Source: Bisporella sp. PMI_857 (lineage: Eukaryota > Ascomycota > Leotiomycetes > Helotiales > Helotiaceae). From it: a stretch of 64,000 bases of DNA. The position numbers were made by a program, and so were the translations under genes. The first letter of the stretch is position 1. Each line of letters starts with the position of its first letter. Of the stretch, positions 19,727-30,435 are shown piece by piece. Location: the NCBI GenBank assembly GCA_021307315.1, contig JAJSPD010000117.1, forward strand, positions 1 through 64,000, given 5' to 3'. Under the pieces are notes generated by a model. That model was not told the DNA's origin, did no database searches, and saw only the letters and a list, made by a program, of their open reading frames with translations.

Positions 19727-19882
19727 GTTTAGGTGTGGTCAGCTAGCTTGTGCTGCAAAAGGAGCCCAGCCCATCGATAACTTCGGGGTTAAATGGGATG
19801 GTTCACGCCTCCTGATGTGTCTATCATGCAGCGTCCGTCTCTATAGCCATCACCCATTTTCTAGCCCTGCTAATGCTACATA
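19727..19882 (+). CDS. Helitron 1 zinc-finger leader exon
   Basis: ATG-initiated short frame (51 codons) starting MFRCGQLACAAKGAQPIDNF and containing CLSC, giving a C-x4-C..C-x2-C arrangement. The equivalent at 28190-28310 in Helitron 2 reads FRCGNQGCGSKGAQSIDKFG..CISC. Conservation of the four cysteines and of GAQ-ID-FGVK between copies argues it is a real leader exon or peptide of these elements. It probably splices into the frame beginning near 20092, where an ACAG acceptor is present. Confidence 0.5.
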
Positions 19883-20080
19883 GGAAAGGAGTCGGGAGTG
19901 TCAAAGAGCCTATCGCCATCGGCTAATAGCTCCTAAGCCTCCTAACACGTTACCGGGAAGTAGGACCCCTCAGTCGCAAGTATCAAGCCGATTACAAGAG
20001 ATACCCAAACCGCCCTCAGGGTAAAGAAGCATCTCTTTACTCCCTTTCATAATTCGCTACATTTTGGAGCTAACCCGCTT

Positions 20081-23000
20081 GTGTTACACAGTTACTCCGC
20101 ATCTACTGCTATCCGCCATCCTTTCGGAATCTTCAGATCAAACGAGCGGGAAGGCCCTCCTAGGTTACCGTCTGGCTTTGATCCATTCCTAAATACTCTA
20201 GAACCGATAAAGTCCCTAGGCCACGAAGGCCTGTCGTCACCTGTTGTGCCGGAAGTCAATCACTCTCAGGTCTCGGAACCACGCTTGCGAACAAGCCTAT
20301 CTCAACCGGCATCAGTCTTTGGCCCCTTCCAGAGCTCTATCCCGCCCTCAACAACAATTCTACCAAACAAAAGAAGGCATCCACACATAAACCATCCTTC
20401 ATCTGCAAATCCTGCTCCGCCTCGCCCTCTAAAGATCCGTACTCAGACAAAGACCGAGCTTAATGCACCACCGCGAGAAGCTGTCAGAGTTGCATTGCAC
20501 TTCCTAGAAGACGAGTTTAATCGCCAAGAGGCTGCATCTGATGCATTTCCTCCAAAGATCTCCTTTTCACATATTCGAGCTTCTATGAGCAAATACGAAG
20601 ACGAAATGTCAACCGCGTCCAAGAGATCTGTGTGCTGTTCTTGTGGCAAGCTCGTGCCTACTACGGATGTCTACGGAATCTCTAATGAGGACAACTTTAT
20701 ACGGCCTCTACAAGGTTGCCTCGACATCTGCGGCCGACATGGGAATATCTGGGATTTCTGCTGCCAGTGTCACACGGGCCTCAGTCTCGGCGCAATTCCT
20801 AAGTTCTCCGCAAAGAACCTCGTTAACGTTACCATGTGCCAGCACTATCCGGCCGCATTAGAAGATCTGACGCCGGTTGAGGAATGTCTCCTTGCGAAAT
20901 GCCATCCCATCGGCACGATCCTCAAATTGCGGCCAGGGGGTCGTCTATCTCCAATTAACTATAAAGCGCTGCGAGGCCATATCATCGTCATCCCACAAGA
21001 CCCGGGGCCGCTTCTCCAGATTCTACCTAGCCCTGAGTTGAGACTGGACAACCTTATCAAGGTTTTCTGGCTGGGGAATCGTGCCCCGGCAGATGCGGAT
21101 CTCAAGCCATTCCTACAAGTTCGGAAGGACAAGGTTCTAGCGGCTTTGAAATATCTGGGGCAGCACAACCATCTGTATCGCGACCTTACCATCAATCACC
21201 AAATGATGGACACTTGGAGTGACGACTTTATCCCGCCCGAGATCCGCGACAACATTATCTGCCTTGGGAGCCCAGATCACCACGAGCGCGAGGGATATAC
21301 AGTTAAGCTACAAGTCGGCAACTACGAGAACGATCTTCAAGCGGCCCAAGATGAAGGCCTCGATGCCGATGGCAACGAAGCTTTATTAACCGGCTCTGTC
21401 TACACGGATGTGAACGGAGAACGCCAAGATCCAAATGAGCGAATGGTAGACGCCCTGCTAGGTATCGTAACTGGTAGCCGGCGCCAGGCGGGGGAGGGAG
21501 AGTCGACTGAAGATGATGTTACAGATGGACGTCCACATACGCGAAGGAAGATACCAATAATCTCGTACGCCATACGCGGTCAAGCCACGCTGGCGAATAG
21601 TTGGGAAGATCCTCATTACTTTACAGCCGCTTTCCCAACCCTGTTTCCCACCGGCCTAGGGGGCCACTTGGACCAGAGGGCGGTTCCGGTGTCACTTGAA
21701 GCCTTTGTAGAGTGGGCATTAAATCACCATAGCAGAAGGCGCGTGATTTCCGCAACCTTATACAGAGCTCGACTGACGATTGTAGATTCGCTCGCCATAA
21801 CACCTTTATGTATCTCTTTTACGACCGCTTGCAGCTCCGAAGTTCTTCTGTTGCACATGCCATGCTTGTAAAACGTGAAAACTGGAAGTCAACTAGTGAG
21901 GATATAGCATCTTTGACCGTCGATCAATTAGATCATGCTGCGAGGGCAGTTGCCGAACACCGAATCATTGATGACCCTACTATTCGGCGGCTGCAGCGAA
22001 ACATCGTTACCATTGGTATGCAGGTCCCGGAGTCTTTCTCTCAGAAGCTGAAGATGCGCTCCGAAATCAGGGGACTGATCGTACGCCATGGGATGCCAGC
22101 GTTTTGGATGACTATCAATCCCTCGGACTTGCGAAACCCCCTAGTCCTATATTTGGCCAGTGTGGAATACTCTGAGGACGCCCTCCCGGCTGCTACTGCA
22201 GCACTCCGTCGGGCGACAGCAACGTCGAACCCTGTTGCCGTTGCGCAGTTCTTTCATCATACCTGCAAGGGTGTCTTTGATGGCCTCCTCGGTAGTGGTG
22301 GTAGCCGAATGGGAATCCTTGGGCAGGTCGCAAACCATTTCGGGGTCGTCGAGACCAACGGCCGTGGGATGTTACACCTCCATGCGCTCGTCTGGCTCGC
22401 TGGCAACCTTGCTTTTACCACTTTGCGGAATCGACTTCTCCAGGACAGCTTTTTTGCCGCTCGGATGATACATTACCTGGAAGCTGTCATTATGCAAAGT
22501 ATAGACTTGGATATTACTGATCACTCTAGACCAAGCGCTACAGACGTGCCACCTTCCACGAAGAGCTCAGAGACTGATCACGAATTCCATGTTAGGCTGT
22601 CAACTGACAGTAACGCTGTTGCTTGCAAGAAACAAATCCATTCCCGAAACCACAACGCTACCTGCTTTAAGTACCGTCAAAAAGGGCTGGATAAGGACGC
22701 CTGCAGATTCGGCATGCCCCGTAGCCTTGTCTCCGCCTCCACAATCGATGAGTTAGGTGTGATCCACCTGGCTCGGAATCACAGTTGGGTCAACCCGTGG
22801 AACCCAGCAATCGCAAGCTGCATCCGCTCTAATCAAGATATCTCCTGGATCCCAACTGTGGCCAAAGCTCTCAGTCTTATCTATTATATCACGAACTATG
22901 CGACGAAGGATGACATCTCTCCATACCAAATGCTGCTCAAGGCTGCGTTGCTAAAGCGGGCCATTGAGAAAGCGAAGGCTACCCTAACGCCAGACGCTGC

Positions 23001-25853
23001 CGACCTCCGGATTCGGCAGAAAGACATGGACCAGTTCGCCCTTCGATGCTTCAACTCCTTGTCCCACGACCGCGAGATCAGCGGCGTACAGATAGCGAGC
23101 TCTTTGCTCCGGCTTCCGAACTACTATACTCACAATTACAACTTCGTCCAACTCAATCTTTGGTGGCTAAGGAGATATGTGCGTGGAGCTATCCAGCCGA
23201 CTCCGCTTTCTACTAATGGCACCTCCGATTCTATGGGTGAGGAACAGTGCACCTATCAAGCCAGGGACAGGGCCCCGGTGAGCCGCTTCGACAACTACAA
23301 ATGGCGGGGACCACAGCTTGTTCACCTATCGCTCTTTGAGTACTGCATGCTGGTGCAAACCAAGAACCTACGTGACGCAATAGCAGCTGATGTTGAATAT
23401 GACCCCGAACACCCTAAGCACGGTCTATGCGTGCAACGGTTGGCTCACAAAAAGTCTCTGGTGATGACTGTTACCTTCGCCGGCCAACTTTCCGAATACC
23501 AGACCGAGGAGGAGAGTCTCCGAAGAGGTCATCCAAAGACTACTGCAATTGCGAATGACCTTGCCGAAATACTATTGGGGTTATTTGTGCCGTGGAACCA
23601 ACTGCTGCCACTCTTTCAACAACATGCAGCTGAGTATGAGACGAAACGAGACGTTTCTGCCAAGGTTTGGAACATCGTGGAGCCAACTCTTTCATCGCAC
23701 AACCGCAACTTTGCAAGGAATATTGAGCTACTGCGAAAATCGAGAGAAGATGGCCGCATTGATGCTGCGTACATCGGCGAATCAGCACGATGACTCTCTT
23801 GATTACGATATTGACAATGTAGAACTTATCGACCCTGATTCGGACGGCGAAGAGGCCCTTATACCCGTGGATGAGGATTTTAACGCCGAGACGTTAAAGC
23901 AGCATATCATTCCATCGCCAAGTCTTGGAATACAGAGAGGCTCATTATCGCCCAGCGTGTTCCTGCAGTACTACCAAGAACAACCCGGCCTCAGACCATG
24001 GAGTTGGACCATCTCCAGCCACTTGACATTTTCAGGCTACCTACGCATGCCACCTCCGGACTTAGATTCATCCCGACAACCACGTTACAATGCTGGGAGA
24101 AACAAGTCAAAGGGTTTGCAGCTCTTAGCAACGCTGATAATTCAATAGCTGAGAATCGCCTGGCATTTGAGGTAGACGATTTCAATATCGACTTAGGAGA
24201 TGGATTTCTACACCCTCTACTAGATGGAGCTGAGGGCCTCCCCAGCCCGACCGACCGCCGGTCCCAGGTTGGCGACAGCCCTACTGGCTCTAGTCTTACA
24301 TTGCTTGTCAATGAAGATGTTCCCCTCAATGGAAAGCAGCGACTTGTTGTGGAGAAGGTGCTTTCGGGTGCTTTAGCCTGGGCTGACCACGCCCATGATG
24401 CCTCCAAGAGAGATCAGATGCTCCTCTACGTTGGAGGTGAAGGTGGGGTTGGCAAAAGCCAAGTCATCAAAGGCATCGTTGCTGGAATGGACCTTATCAG
24501 TCGCAAAGATGAGGTCATTCTCATGGCGCCTACTGGGGCTGCGGCAGATAATATTAGCGGCAATACCTACCATACGTCCCTAGGTATAAGCATCAACAAA
24601 ACCCAGGAGGCAGTTATGAGTTTTCGCGTTAGGAGGCTCTGGTCTAAGAAGACCATCATGATTATCGATGAGGTTAGTATGATGGATTTAAGCATGCTTA
24701 GCACAGTAAACCGTCAGTGCAAGATTGCCAAATCGCTAGACCGGAGTTCACCAGACCTTTTTGGCGGACTGCCCATTGTCCTCCTAATGGGAGACTTCTA
24801 CCAATTTTCGCCCGTCAGAGGGCCGGCGTTGTGGCAGGATCCGCGACAAGGGAATGACGAACATGCGAATGGGCGACTGATCTGGCATCGGTTCACGAAC
24901 ATCATTATACTCGACCAGCAGATGCGTCAGGCAGAAGATCCCATATTCCACGACATGCTAACCCGAGCAAGGAATGCTACACTGACGGAAGATGATCTAG
25001 CTCTCCTAAATAGCAAAACCATTACATCCCTTTTAGCGCCAGAACTGGAAGGAGCAACGACAGTTGTCAAAATGAATACCCTCCGTCACCATATTAACCG
25101 TATTCAAATGGAACACTTTGCCAGATCCCGGTCCCAGAAAATTTACATCTTTCCAGCTCTCCATAGACGGACCAAGTCCACAGGTCATACTAACTTGCGT
25201 CTACGCGCGGATGACTTGCTTCAACAGCCCGATCAGGGTACCAAGACCCCCTTCCCAGGCCTATTTCTCTACACTCCGGAGATGCCCACGGTCATCCTAA
25301 CCAACGTCTGCACTGCATTAGGGCAGGTAAATGGCGGACGCGGCATTGCCGTTGGGGTAGTAGTCGATCCGGCTGGTATGCCTCCCTCCGGAAAGTATGT
25401 AGAGCAGTCTAACCTTATAACTATTGGCGGAGTTCTTTGAGATGGATGATCTATACATCCTCTGCACCAAACCTCCTGCATGCGTTTTATTCAAACCACA
25501 CAGATCAAGGCGGTCCGAATTCGACGACTTAGAAGCGTCCGTCATGCCTGTATTCCCACTAGAGAAGTCCATCACCCTGAAAGGGTACTCTGTCCGAAGG
25601 AGGCAGGTGCCGATGTGCCCTGCGTTTAGCCTGACGGATTACAAAATCTAGGGATCGACGGGACCCCCACAAAAAATACTGTTCTATATACGCCCAACTA
25701 TCGCGACTTCAATCCTTAGACGGACTTCATCTCCTGCAAAAAATCGAGATGAGGGATCTCCAGTTCTCCCCTGACCATCGATTGCTGGCTGAGATGGAAC
25801 GGCTCCAAGGGCTGCAGCGGGAAACTATAGCGGCGTGGGATACGATGGCGTAA
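20081..25853 (+). pseudogene. Helitron 1 RepHel, several frameshifts
   Basis: Segment 1 (20081-21871, about 596 codons) has the N-terminal domain: SVCCSCGKLVPTTDVYG, a C-x2-C/H-rich region, and VNVTMCQHYPAALEDLTPVE. Segment 2 (21808-23793) is the Rep: FWMTINPSDLRNP (motif 1), GRGMLHLHALVWLAGN (HUH motif 2, HLH) and YYITNYATKDD (tyrosine motif 3). The frame shifts near 23790 and 23960, then segment 3 (23998-25440) is a PIF1-type helicase with GGEGGVGKSQ (Walker A), MIIDEVSM (Walker B) and GDFYQFSPVRG. The last exon restarts at about 25434. Its splice acceptor reads TTGG where the other copies have TTAG/CTAG. The exon then meets TAG at 25649-25651 plus a deletion. Clearly inactive. Confidence 0.85.
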
Positions 25854-25855
25854 AC

Positions 25856-26420
25856 TGTGTGAGCGTTCTCCGTCAATTTTTAATTCCGTTACTGCCTAAA
25901 ACTGTTATTCCAACTCCTGTAAATCTTTTGACCAATACCACGAGATTTCTGTGCTCCTTTGAATTTTGAGGTCCAAAATCATACCAGAGAACTCGAGAGC
26001 TACCAGTGGTTGACAAGTCTCCTAGCAAGGACATGCCGATAATGTGCGGGGTATTTACTCCAACTACAAAGCTTACAACCATGGCGTAAAGTCAAAAAGC
26101 TGAGAATAGCTGATAAATCAACTAGCAAGGACATGGCGGTAAGATGTGGGATATTCTGACCCTACCCAACTTCCATATCGCAGACAACACAAGCTATAGT
26201 TTACGGATGAAGATTTCTCATTCCAAACCATATCCACCTGATCCTTAGCTCTTATAAAAGTCAAACGAATGGCTGTGCATGTGAAATAAACTTCGGCTCC
26301 AGAATTACCCACAAAGAACATATAGTATGTCACGTTTCCTTTTATTCTGCTCTCGCAAGATCTAGGGGAAGAGATACTCCGTAATTCTCTCAAGAACAAT
26401 CACTCCTACATTGCCTAATC
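25856..26420. other. Helitron 1 interior, non-coding with a local duplication
   Basis: A sequence near CTAGCAAGGACATG occurs twice about 105 bp apart (around 26020 and 26125), each followed by a similar GTGGGATATT-type stretch, indicating an old tandem duplication. Minus-strand frames exist here but have no recognisable domain. The last 30 bp should be the 5' UTR of the gene at 26421. Confidence 0.4.
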
Positions 26421-27383
26421 ATGCCAACCAAGCGCTATACAATATCAACTCGAAATACTCAAGCTTCCAAGTCGCCTTCCCCTATCGATGACCCAGCCAG
26501 TCCTACGAGCAATGGAGACGAATCAACTGAGTTGACGATTCCTACTTCCACTCCCTCTCTCCGACCAACGAATACATCAATTCCATCGACACCAACTAGC
26601 AATATACCGACCAGGTATGGCAGTACCAGCGCCATGTCCGACACAACGATCGAAGACCATTTCGGCGTTCACCCCCGAGGCCGAGACGCAATTGCTTCCT
26701 TTCCAAACAACATAACCAAAATAAACCCTACCGACTACACATGGGTAAACGATTCGTCAAACTATTCTTTGTGCCATAATACACCAGGGGAGCCGACACA
26801 GGCACTTCTATGGTTGGTTGGAGACATTGACAGACACTCTTTGGAGACCACGAACAAATATCAAAATTGGACGGTCGACGTTCGACTATCAGCTGAGACA
26901 GACAAAGCCCTGGATAGATTGCTCAAGACTGGTCCATGGAGTACATTCACCAAACCAAATCGCTACTCTATACTGAGGACTAAGGCAACTCTAGGAGCCG
27001 TCAAAGACGACCTTCGAGATGACGATGACGAAGGTTTCGTGTCCCTTGGGCACACCATCACTACAAATGATCCGTTCCCGTACACGTACAACGGGTCTAT
27101 GATGGTTGAGAACGGCGCCGTACCGAATGCCGGATTTGATGTGCGCAACTTCAGCAATCAAGCTTCTATAGCAGTTGAATTTTCCATATTAGGATATCAA
27201 ATAGACGGTAAAGAACCGGGTTACTCATTTGGCATGCGCGGTGTGTATCATCTTGGAAACCCTCTACGCGATAAAACGGGGACGCCTTCCAAGAAGCGTA
27301 AGGGTGGTTGTATTATAAGTCCAAGACGCCGGAAAGCGGGAGTCTTCAAGGCGGATACATCAAATCCATCGCCGGACGACTGA
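26421..27383 (+). CDS. putative Helitron-borne protein, possible ssDNA-binding fold
   Basis: Single-exon 320-aa product with a good ATG at 26421. Residues 1-75 are Ser/Thr/Pro-rich and disordered. A compact domain follows (about 80-285), starting HFGVHPRGRDAIASFPNNIT. It has a central WTVDVRLSAETDKALDRLL helix/strand region and ends with strands SIAVEFSILGYQID and GYSFGMRGVYHLGN. The C-terminus carries two basic clusters, KKRKGG and PRRRKAG, resembling nuclear localisation signals. The closing pattern (V-x-F-x-I-x-x-Y, G-Y-S-F-x-x-R-x-V) is reminiscent of OB-fold single-strand DNA-binding proteins, but that is a weak inference from spacing only. It sits between the RepHel 3' exon and the Helitron 3' end, and unlike the RepHel it has no frameshift. 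Alternative: an unrelated host gene captured by the element. Confidence 0.6.
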   Translation: MPTKRYTISTRNTQASKSPSPIDDPASPTSNGDESTELTIPTSTPSLRPTNTSIPSTPTSNIPTRYGSTSAMSDTTIEDHFGVHPRGRDAIASFPNNITKINPTDYTWVNDSSNYSLCHNTPGEPTQALLWLVGDIDRHSLETTNKYQNWTVDVRLSAETDKALDRLLKTGPWSTFTKPNRYSILRTKATLGAVKDDLRDDDDEGFVSLGHTITTNDPFPYTYNGSMMVENGAVPNAGFDVRNFSNQASIAVEFSILGYQIDGKEPGYSFGMRGVYHLGNPLRDKTGTPSKKRKGGCIISPRRRKAGVFKADTSNPSPDD

Positions 27384-27775
27384 ACCACGATCACTTCAGT
27401 GTGGTAGTTCTCAACCAACAGAATCGATTTGCGCTACAGACTGCTGTATATCTGGGCAATGGCCGAAACGTGGAGGAAGCGTGGTATTCATATTTAACTT
27501 TCTATTTTCTTTACTACCCTAACCAGAAAAAGCGAAAGGTGCGGGGGAAATGCAAATTCTATTAGCTTTTACATCCCAGCTTTTACAAACTCTATTCACT
27601 CTTTGTCATCACCAACCAACTGCCGAATCCCCCAAATGATATGCTTTCTCATTTGCTGATCTAATCGCGTCACAAATCTTGTGTCGCCAGGTCAGTTGAC
27701 CATAGACCAGTGAAAATCACATGCACACCCGGGTCTGCTGGTTTCAGGGCATCGGCGTGCGTAGCGTGCGTCCAG
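27384..27775 (+). mobile_element. Helitron 1 3' terminal region
   Basis: Non-coding tail ending GTTTCAGGGCATCGGCGTGC, then GTAGCGTGCGTCCAG at 27775, followed by T. The GC-rich GGCGTGCG..AGCGTGCG portion can pair as the short hairpin that precedes Helitron 3' CTRR-type ends; here the terminal tetranucleotide is CCAG. Confidence 0.75.
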
Positions 27776-28189
27776 TACCCCGCTGGCAGGAGACACAGGG
27801 GTGTTTTCGGTTTGACTGATTGCCTGGTCGTCCAGCAAACCGCTGCCGGGGCTGCCAAGCCTTGCCCAGAAGGGTTTGGTGTTGCTATTATATCACGTGG
27901 TTTTGCCTTTATGCCATTCCCGAATTGGGTTGGCGTCATTGGCCACAAACTTTCCAGCTTCCGGGCTTGCCACTGTCTCCACAACCCCGACAAAGTAATA
28001 AAGCATACATCTTCAACCAGAGCTTTGGGCTTGCATACGTCGGTACGATGCAGTAAAGCTGAGAAACAGTTACTATTGCTCACGTCTAAGACACCCGTGG
28101 AAGTATTGCCCTCGAGTAGTGGATCCGTAAGAAAAGTCTCATGGTTGCCTCAGGACTGGAAAATATGAAATCCCATGCATTCTTCTCTT

Positions 28190-28785
28190 TCTCTATTCAG
28201 GTGCGGTAATCAAGGATGCGGCTCGAAGGGGGCTCAGTCCATTGATAAGTTCGGGGTTAAGAAGGATGGCACACGCAACCTGACGTGCATCTCCTGCATC
28301 GTGTGTCCCGTGGTTATTACCTTCCCTCCTTCTAACTCTGCTAATATGCCGCGCAGGAGAGGCAACGGGTTTATAATGCGGCCTACCACCATCGGCAACG
28401 AGCTCCTAATAGGTCACATCCGCTTTCAATGCCAGAGCGGATGCCTCAGACCGAGAGACCATCCTTTGACCCTTTCCGCATGCCAACCTTTGACCCGTTC
28501 CTGAACTCTGTGAATTCTCTACCAGAACCACCATCGACGGAACACCCAGCCAAGAGACAAAGGACTGCAGCATACCCTACGGCGCCAGAGGCCGTGAAGC
28601 TTGCCGTGGGTTTGCTGGAGGAGGAAGGCACCAGGATCCCCTTCCCGGGCCTTTTTCTGTACACCCCGGAGATGCCAGCTATACTCCTAACCAACATCTG
28701 CACTGCCCTAGGACAGGTAAATGGTGCGCGTGGTATTGCCTCAGGTATCGTTGTTGATCCAACTGGCATGTCTTTCTACTGCTGA
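28190..28785 (+). pseudogene. Helitron 2 fused ORF (N-terminal domain joined to helicase end)
   Basis: The zinc-finger leader (CGNQGCGSKG..CISC) is at 28200-28310. The frame 28429-28785 encodes 118 residues. It opens with FDPFRMPTFDPFLNSVNSLP, continues into TAPEAVKLAVGLLEEE of the N-terminal domain, then joins directly to GTRIPFPGLFLYTPEMPAIL from the helicase C-terminus. The join at about 28625 preserves reading frame. The following intron donor is GCATGT where copy 3 has GTATGT, so splicing to the last exon may be weakened. A stop at 28785 is met if it is not spliced. Confidence 0.75.
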
Positions 28786-28821
28786 TTTAACGTGATACGC
28801 TACTAATTTTACGCCTATTAG

Positions 28822-29495
28822 CGGAGTTCTTCGAGATGGATGATCTGTACATCTTATGCACAAAGCCTCCGGCGTGTGTATTATTCCAGCGAGACAGTTC
28901 GGAACACGCTAAGTATTGATTCAGGAAGTTCACAAAGTAATGTAATGAATGATTGATTGATCTCCGAAGATTTCTAAATACAGGAAGCAAGCTCTTCTTA
29001 TATGCAAGAGGAGTGCGTGAGCCATTATGAATGATGACGACTCAGCCCTTAGGGGCCACGTAAGGAGAGTGAGTGGCAAACTATAGTTCCTGATTCGACA
29101 CTAAGTTCGACGATCTCGATGCCAAGATCATCCCTGTTTTCCCACTAGAAAGGTCTATTACTATCAAAGGACACACCGTGCGAAGGAGACAGGTGCCTAT
29201 GTGCCCTGCATTTAGCCTGACAGATTATAAAGTGCAAGGGTCGACACTTACGACTGCGGTTCTTGATCTCAAAAACGACCCCACGGCTAGAGGACAAGAC
29301 GGCCACAAGAAATACTGCTCAACATATGTACAGCTATCACGACTCCGATCATTGGATGGACTCCATCTTCTGCAAAGAATTGAGATGGAGGACCTCCGAT
29401 TCCGCCCTGATGATCGACTGCTCGTAGAAATGCAAAGGCTTAAGGCACTTGAGCGGGAAACAATAGCCGCGTGGGGTGTGTCAGCGATAGCCTGA
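28822..29495 (+). pseudogene. Helitron 2 last exon, split by a 187-bp insertion
   Basis: Starts after the acceptor CCTATTAG with EFFEMDDLYILCTKPPACV, matching the last exon of copy 3. It is interrupted at 28913 by the insertion 28914-29100 and resumes in the correct frame to LRFRPDDRLLVEMQRLKALE and a stop at 29493-29495. The C-terminal motif TDYKVQGSTL is the PIF1 motif VI region. Intact apart from the insertion. Confidence 0.8.
28914..29100. mobile_element. 187-bp insertion with 5-bp duplication (LTR-like)
   Basis: Flanked by the direct repeat CTAAG (28909-28913 and 29101-29105). Its ends are TATTGATTCAGGAA and, read backwards, TGTCGAATCAGGAA: short inverted repeats with TG..CA character except that the left end has TA where TG is expected. 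Best read as a small solo LTR with a G-to-A change at its first dinucleotide. It post-dates the deletion-derivative Helitron or its parent. Confidence 0.7.
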
Positions 29496-29757
29496 TTTAA
29501 CACTGTACTGTCATATTCAATGCATGCCAGTGACCTTCTACATTGAAATTGCCCACTATCACGTCACTAATAACCAATCTATTGTTGACCGTGCCACGTG
29601 ATTTGCCCTCCTTTTATTCCATAGCTCGGTTTATATCAGCCTCATATTTCAGGCCACAACTTTCTCCTGCCAACAACGCTAGCTTTCTACCTTCTCCTTT
29701 CGCCACCTCTGAGCCCCCCCGTTTCAGGGCATCGGCGTGCGGAGCGCGCGTTACTAG

Positions 29758-30435
29758 TAATTAACACTACTGTAATTTCCTCGATCTTCACAATTCCTTT
29801 ATGTCGTCCTTGCGTGTCGGTTCAAACGGTATTGCAATACTTTGTGTTGATAGACGTTGTTTTTGTACGTCTGGGAGGTAACTTGACGTATTAATTGTCG
29901 TATTAATGGTTGTCTGAACCTGTGGGGTCAGACGTTGACTTCTCACAGCGTACGGTGATAGGTCGTGTTTACGCTATACCTTCACGCGGCACGCGGCGCT
30001 ACTTAGGTGTAGAGTCTTCACAGGTGATACTCAATGGCCAACGGCGAAAGAGTCTTCGTAATTGACCTAACTGATCAGTGTCGGTTCAAACGGTATTGCA
30101 ATACTTTGTGTTGATAGACGTTGTTGTTGTTATTCTCTATCTAAGCGCTAGCTAGTCATACGCTCGGTGAGTCATGTGATCTCACTAGTGCCTTAGTACC
30201 AACATTGCGTATCCAGGAACTCCTCACTATTCGCGTCCAACCAGCCAAAGCTCGCTCTTCGACCATCGCCGACCTTCAACAGCGCACTGTTCTTCCTTCC
30301 GCTGATTCCACACCCAACGTCGTCGTGGATGATGTGATGGTCGTGGTGCGGTTCTTGCTCTTAGAGCTAGAGAAGGTTCTGTTGTCCCTAGAGCGAGTGT
30401 AAAGATTCTTGGATAATGGGCGGTCTGGGTAGATA
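29758..30435. repeat. spacer with 48-bp direct repeats
   Basis: The segment 29814-29861 (GTGTCGGTTCAAACGGTATT..) recurs exactly at 30078-30125, 264 bp apart. The block between them is GC-balanced with no coding signal. It may be a partial duplication or the ends of a small terminal-direct-repeat element. From 30130 to 30435 nothing else is recognised. Confidence 0.7.

Larger units (their letters stand above)
19727..27775 (+). mobile_element. Helitron copy 1, decayed, with extra gene
   Basis: Same architecture as the Helitron at 56915-63594: zinc-finger leader, N-terminal domain protein, Rep, PIF1 helicase and a separate last exon. RepHel coding ends at 25853, but the matching Helitron 3' terminus lies much further on at 27775. 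That terminus is GTTTCAGGGCATCGGCGTGC followed by GTAGCGTGCGTCCAG, comparable to the tails ending at 29757 and 63594. The other copies have only about 250 bp between the last codon and the 3' end; here there are about 1.9 kb, including an intact 320-codon frame. The 5' end is not defined. Many frameshifts make the RepHel non-functional. Confidence 0.75.
27776..29757 (+). mobile_element. Helitron copy 2, internal-deletion derivative
   Basis: Starts TACCCCGCTGGCAGGAG immediately after the 3' end of Helitron 1; the same start (TACCCCGCCGGCAGGAG) is found at 56915 in Helitron 3. It ends with GCGCGCGTTACTAG at 29757, followed by T. It retains the 5' region, the leader zinc finger, the first part of the N-terminal ORF, the last part of the helicase, the last exon and the 3' tail. 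About 4.7 kb corresponding to 57943-62666 of copy 3 is absent. Protein and DNA agreement with copy 3 in the retained 3' part is very high, so the deletion is recent. Non-autonomous, but both ends are intact. Confidence 0.85.

Noticed and set aside
27710..28168. 152-codon plus-strand frame starting before Helitron 2
   Set aside because: It spans the Helitron 1/2 junction and non-coding 5' sequence with no domain; chance frame.
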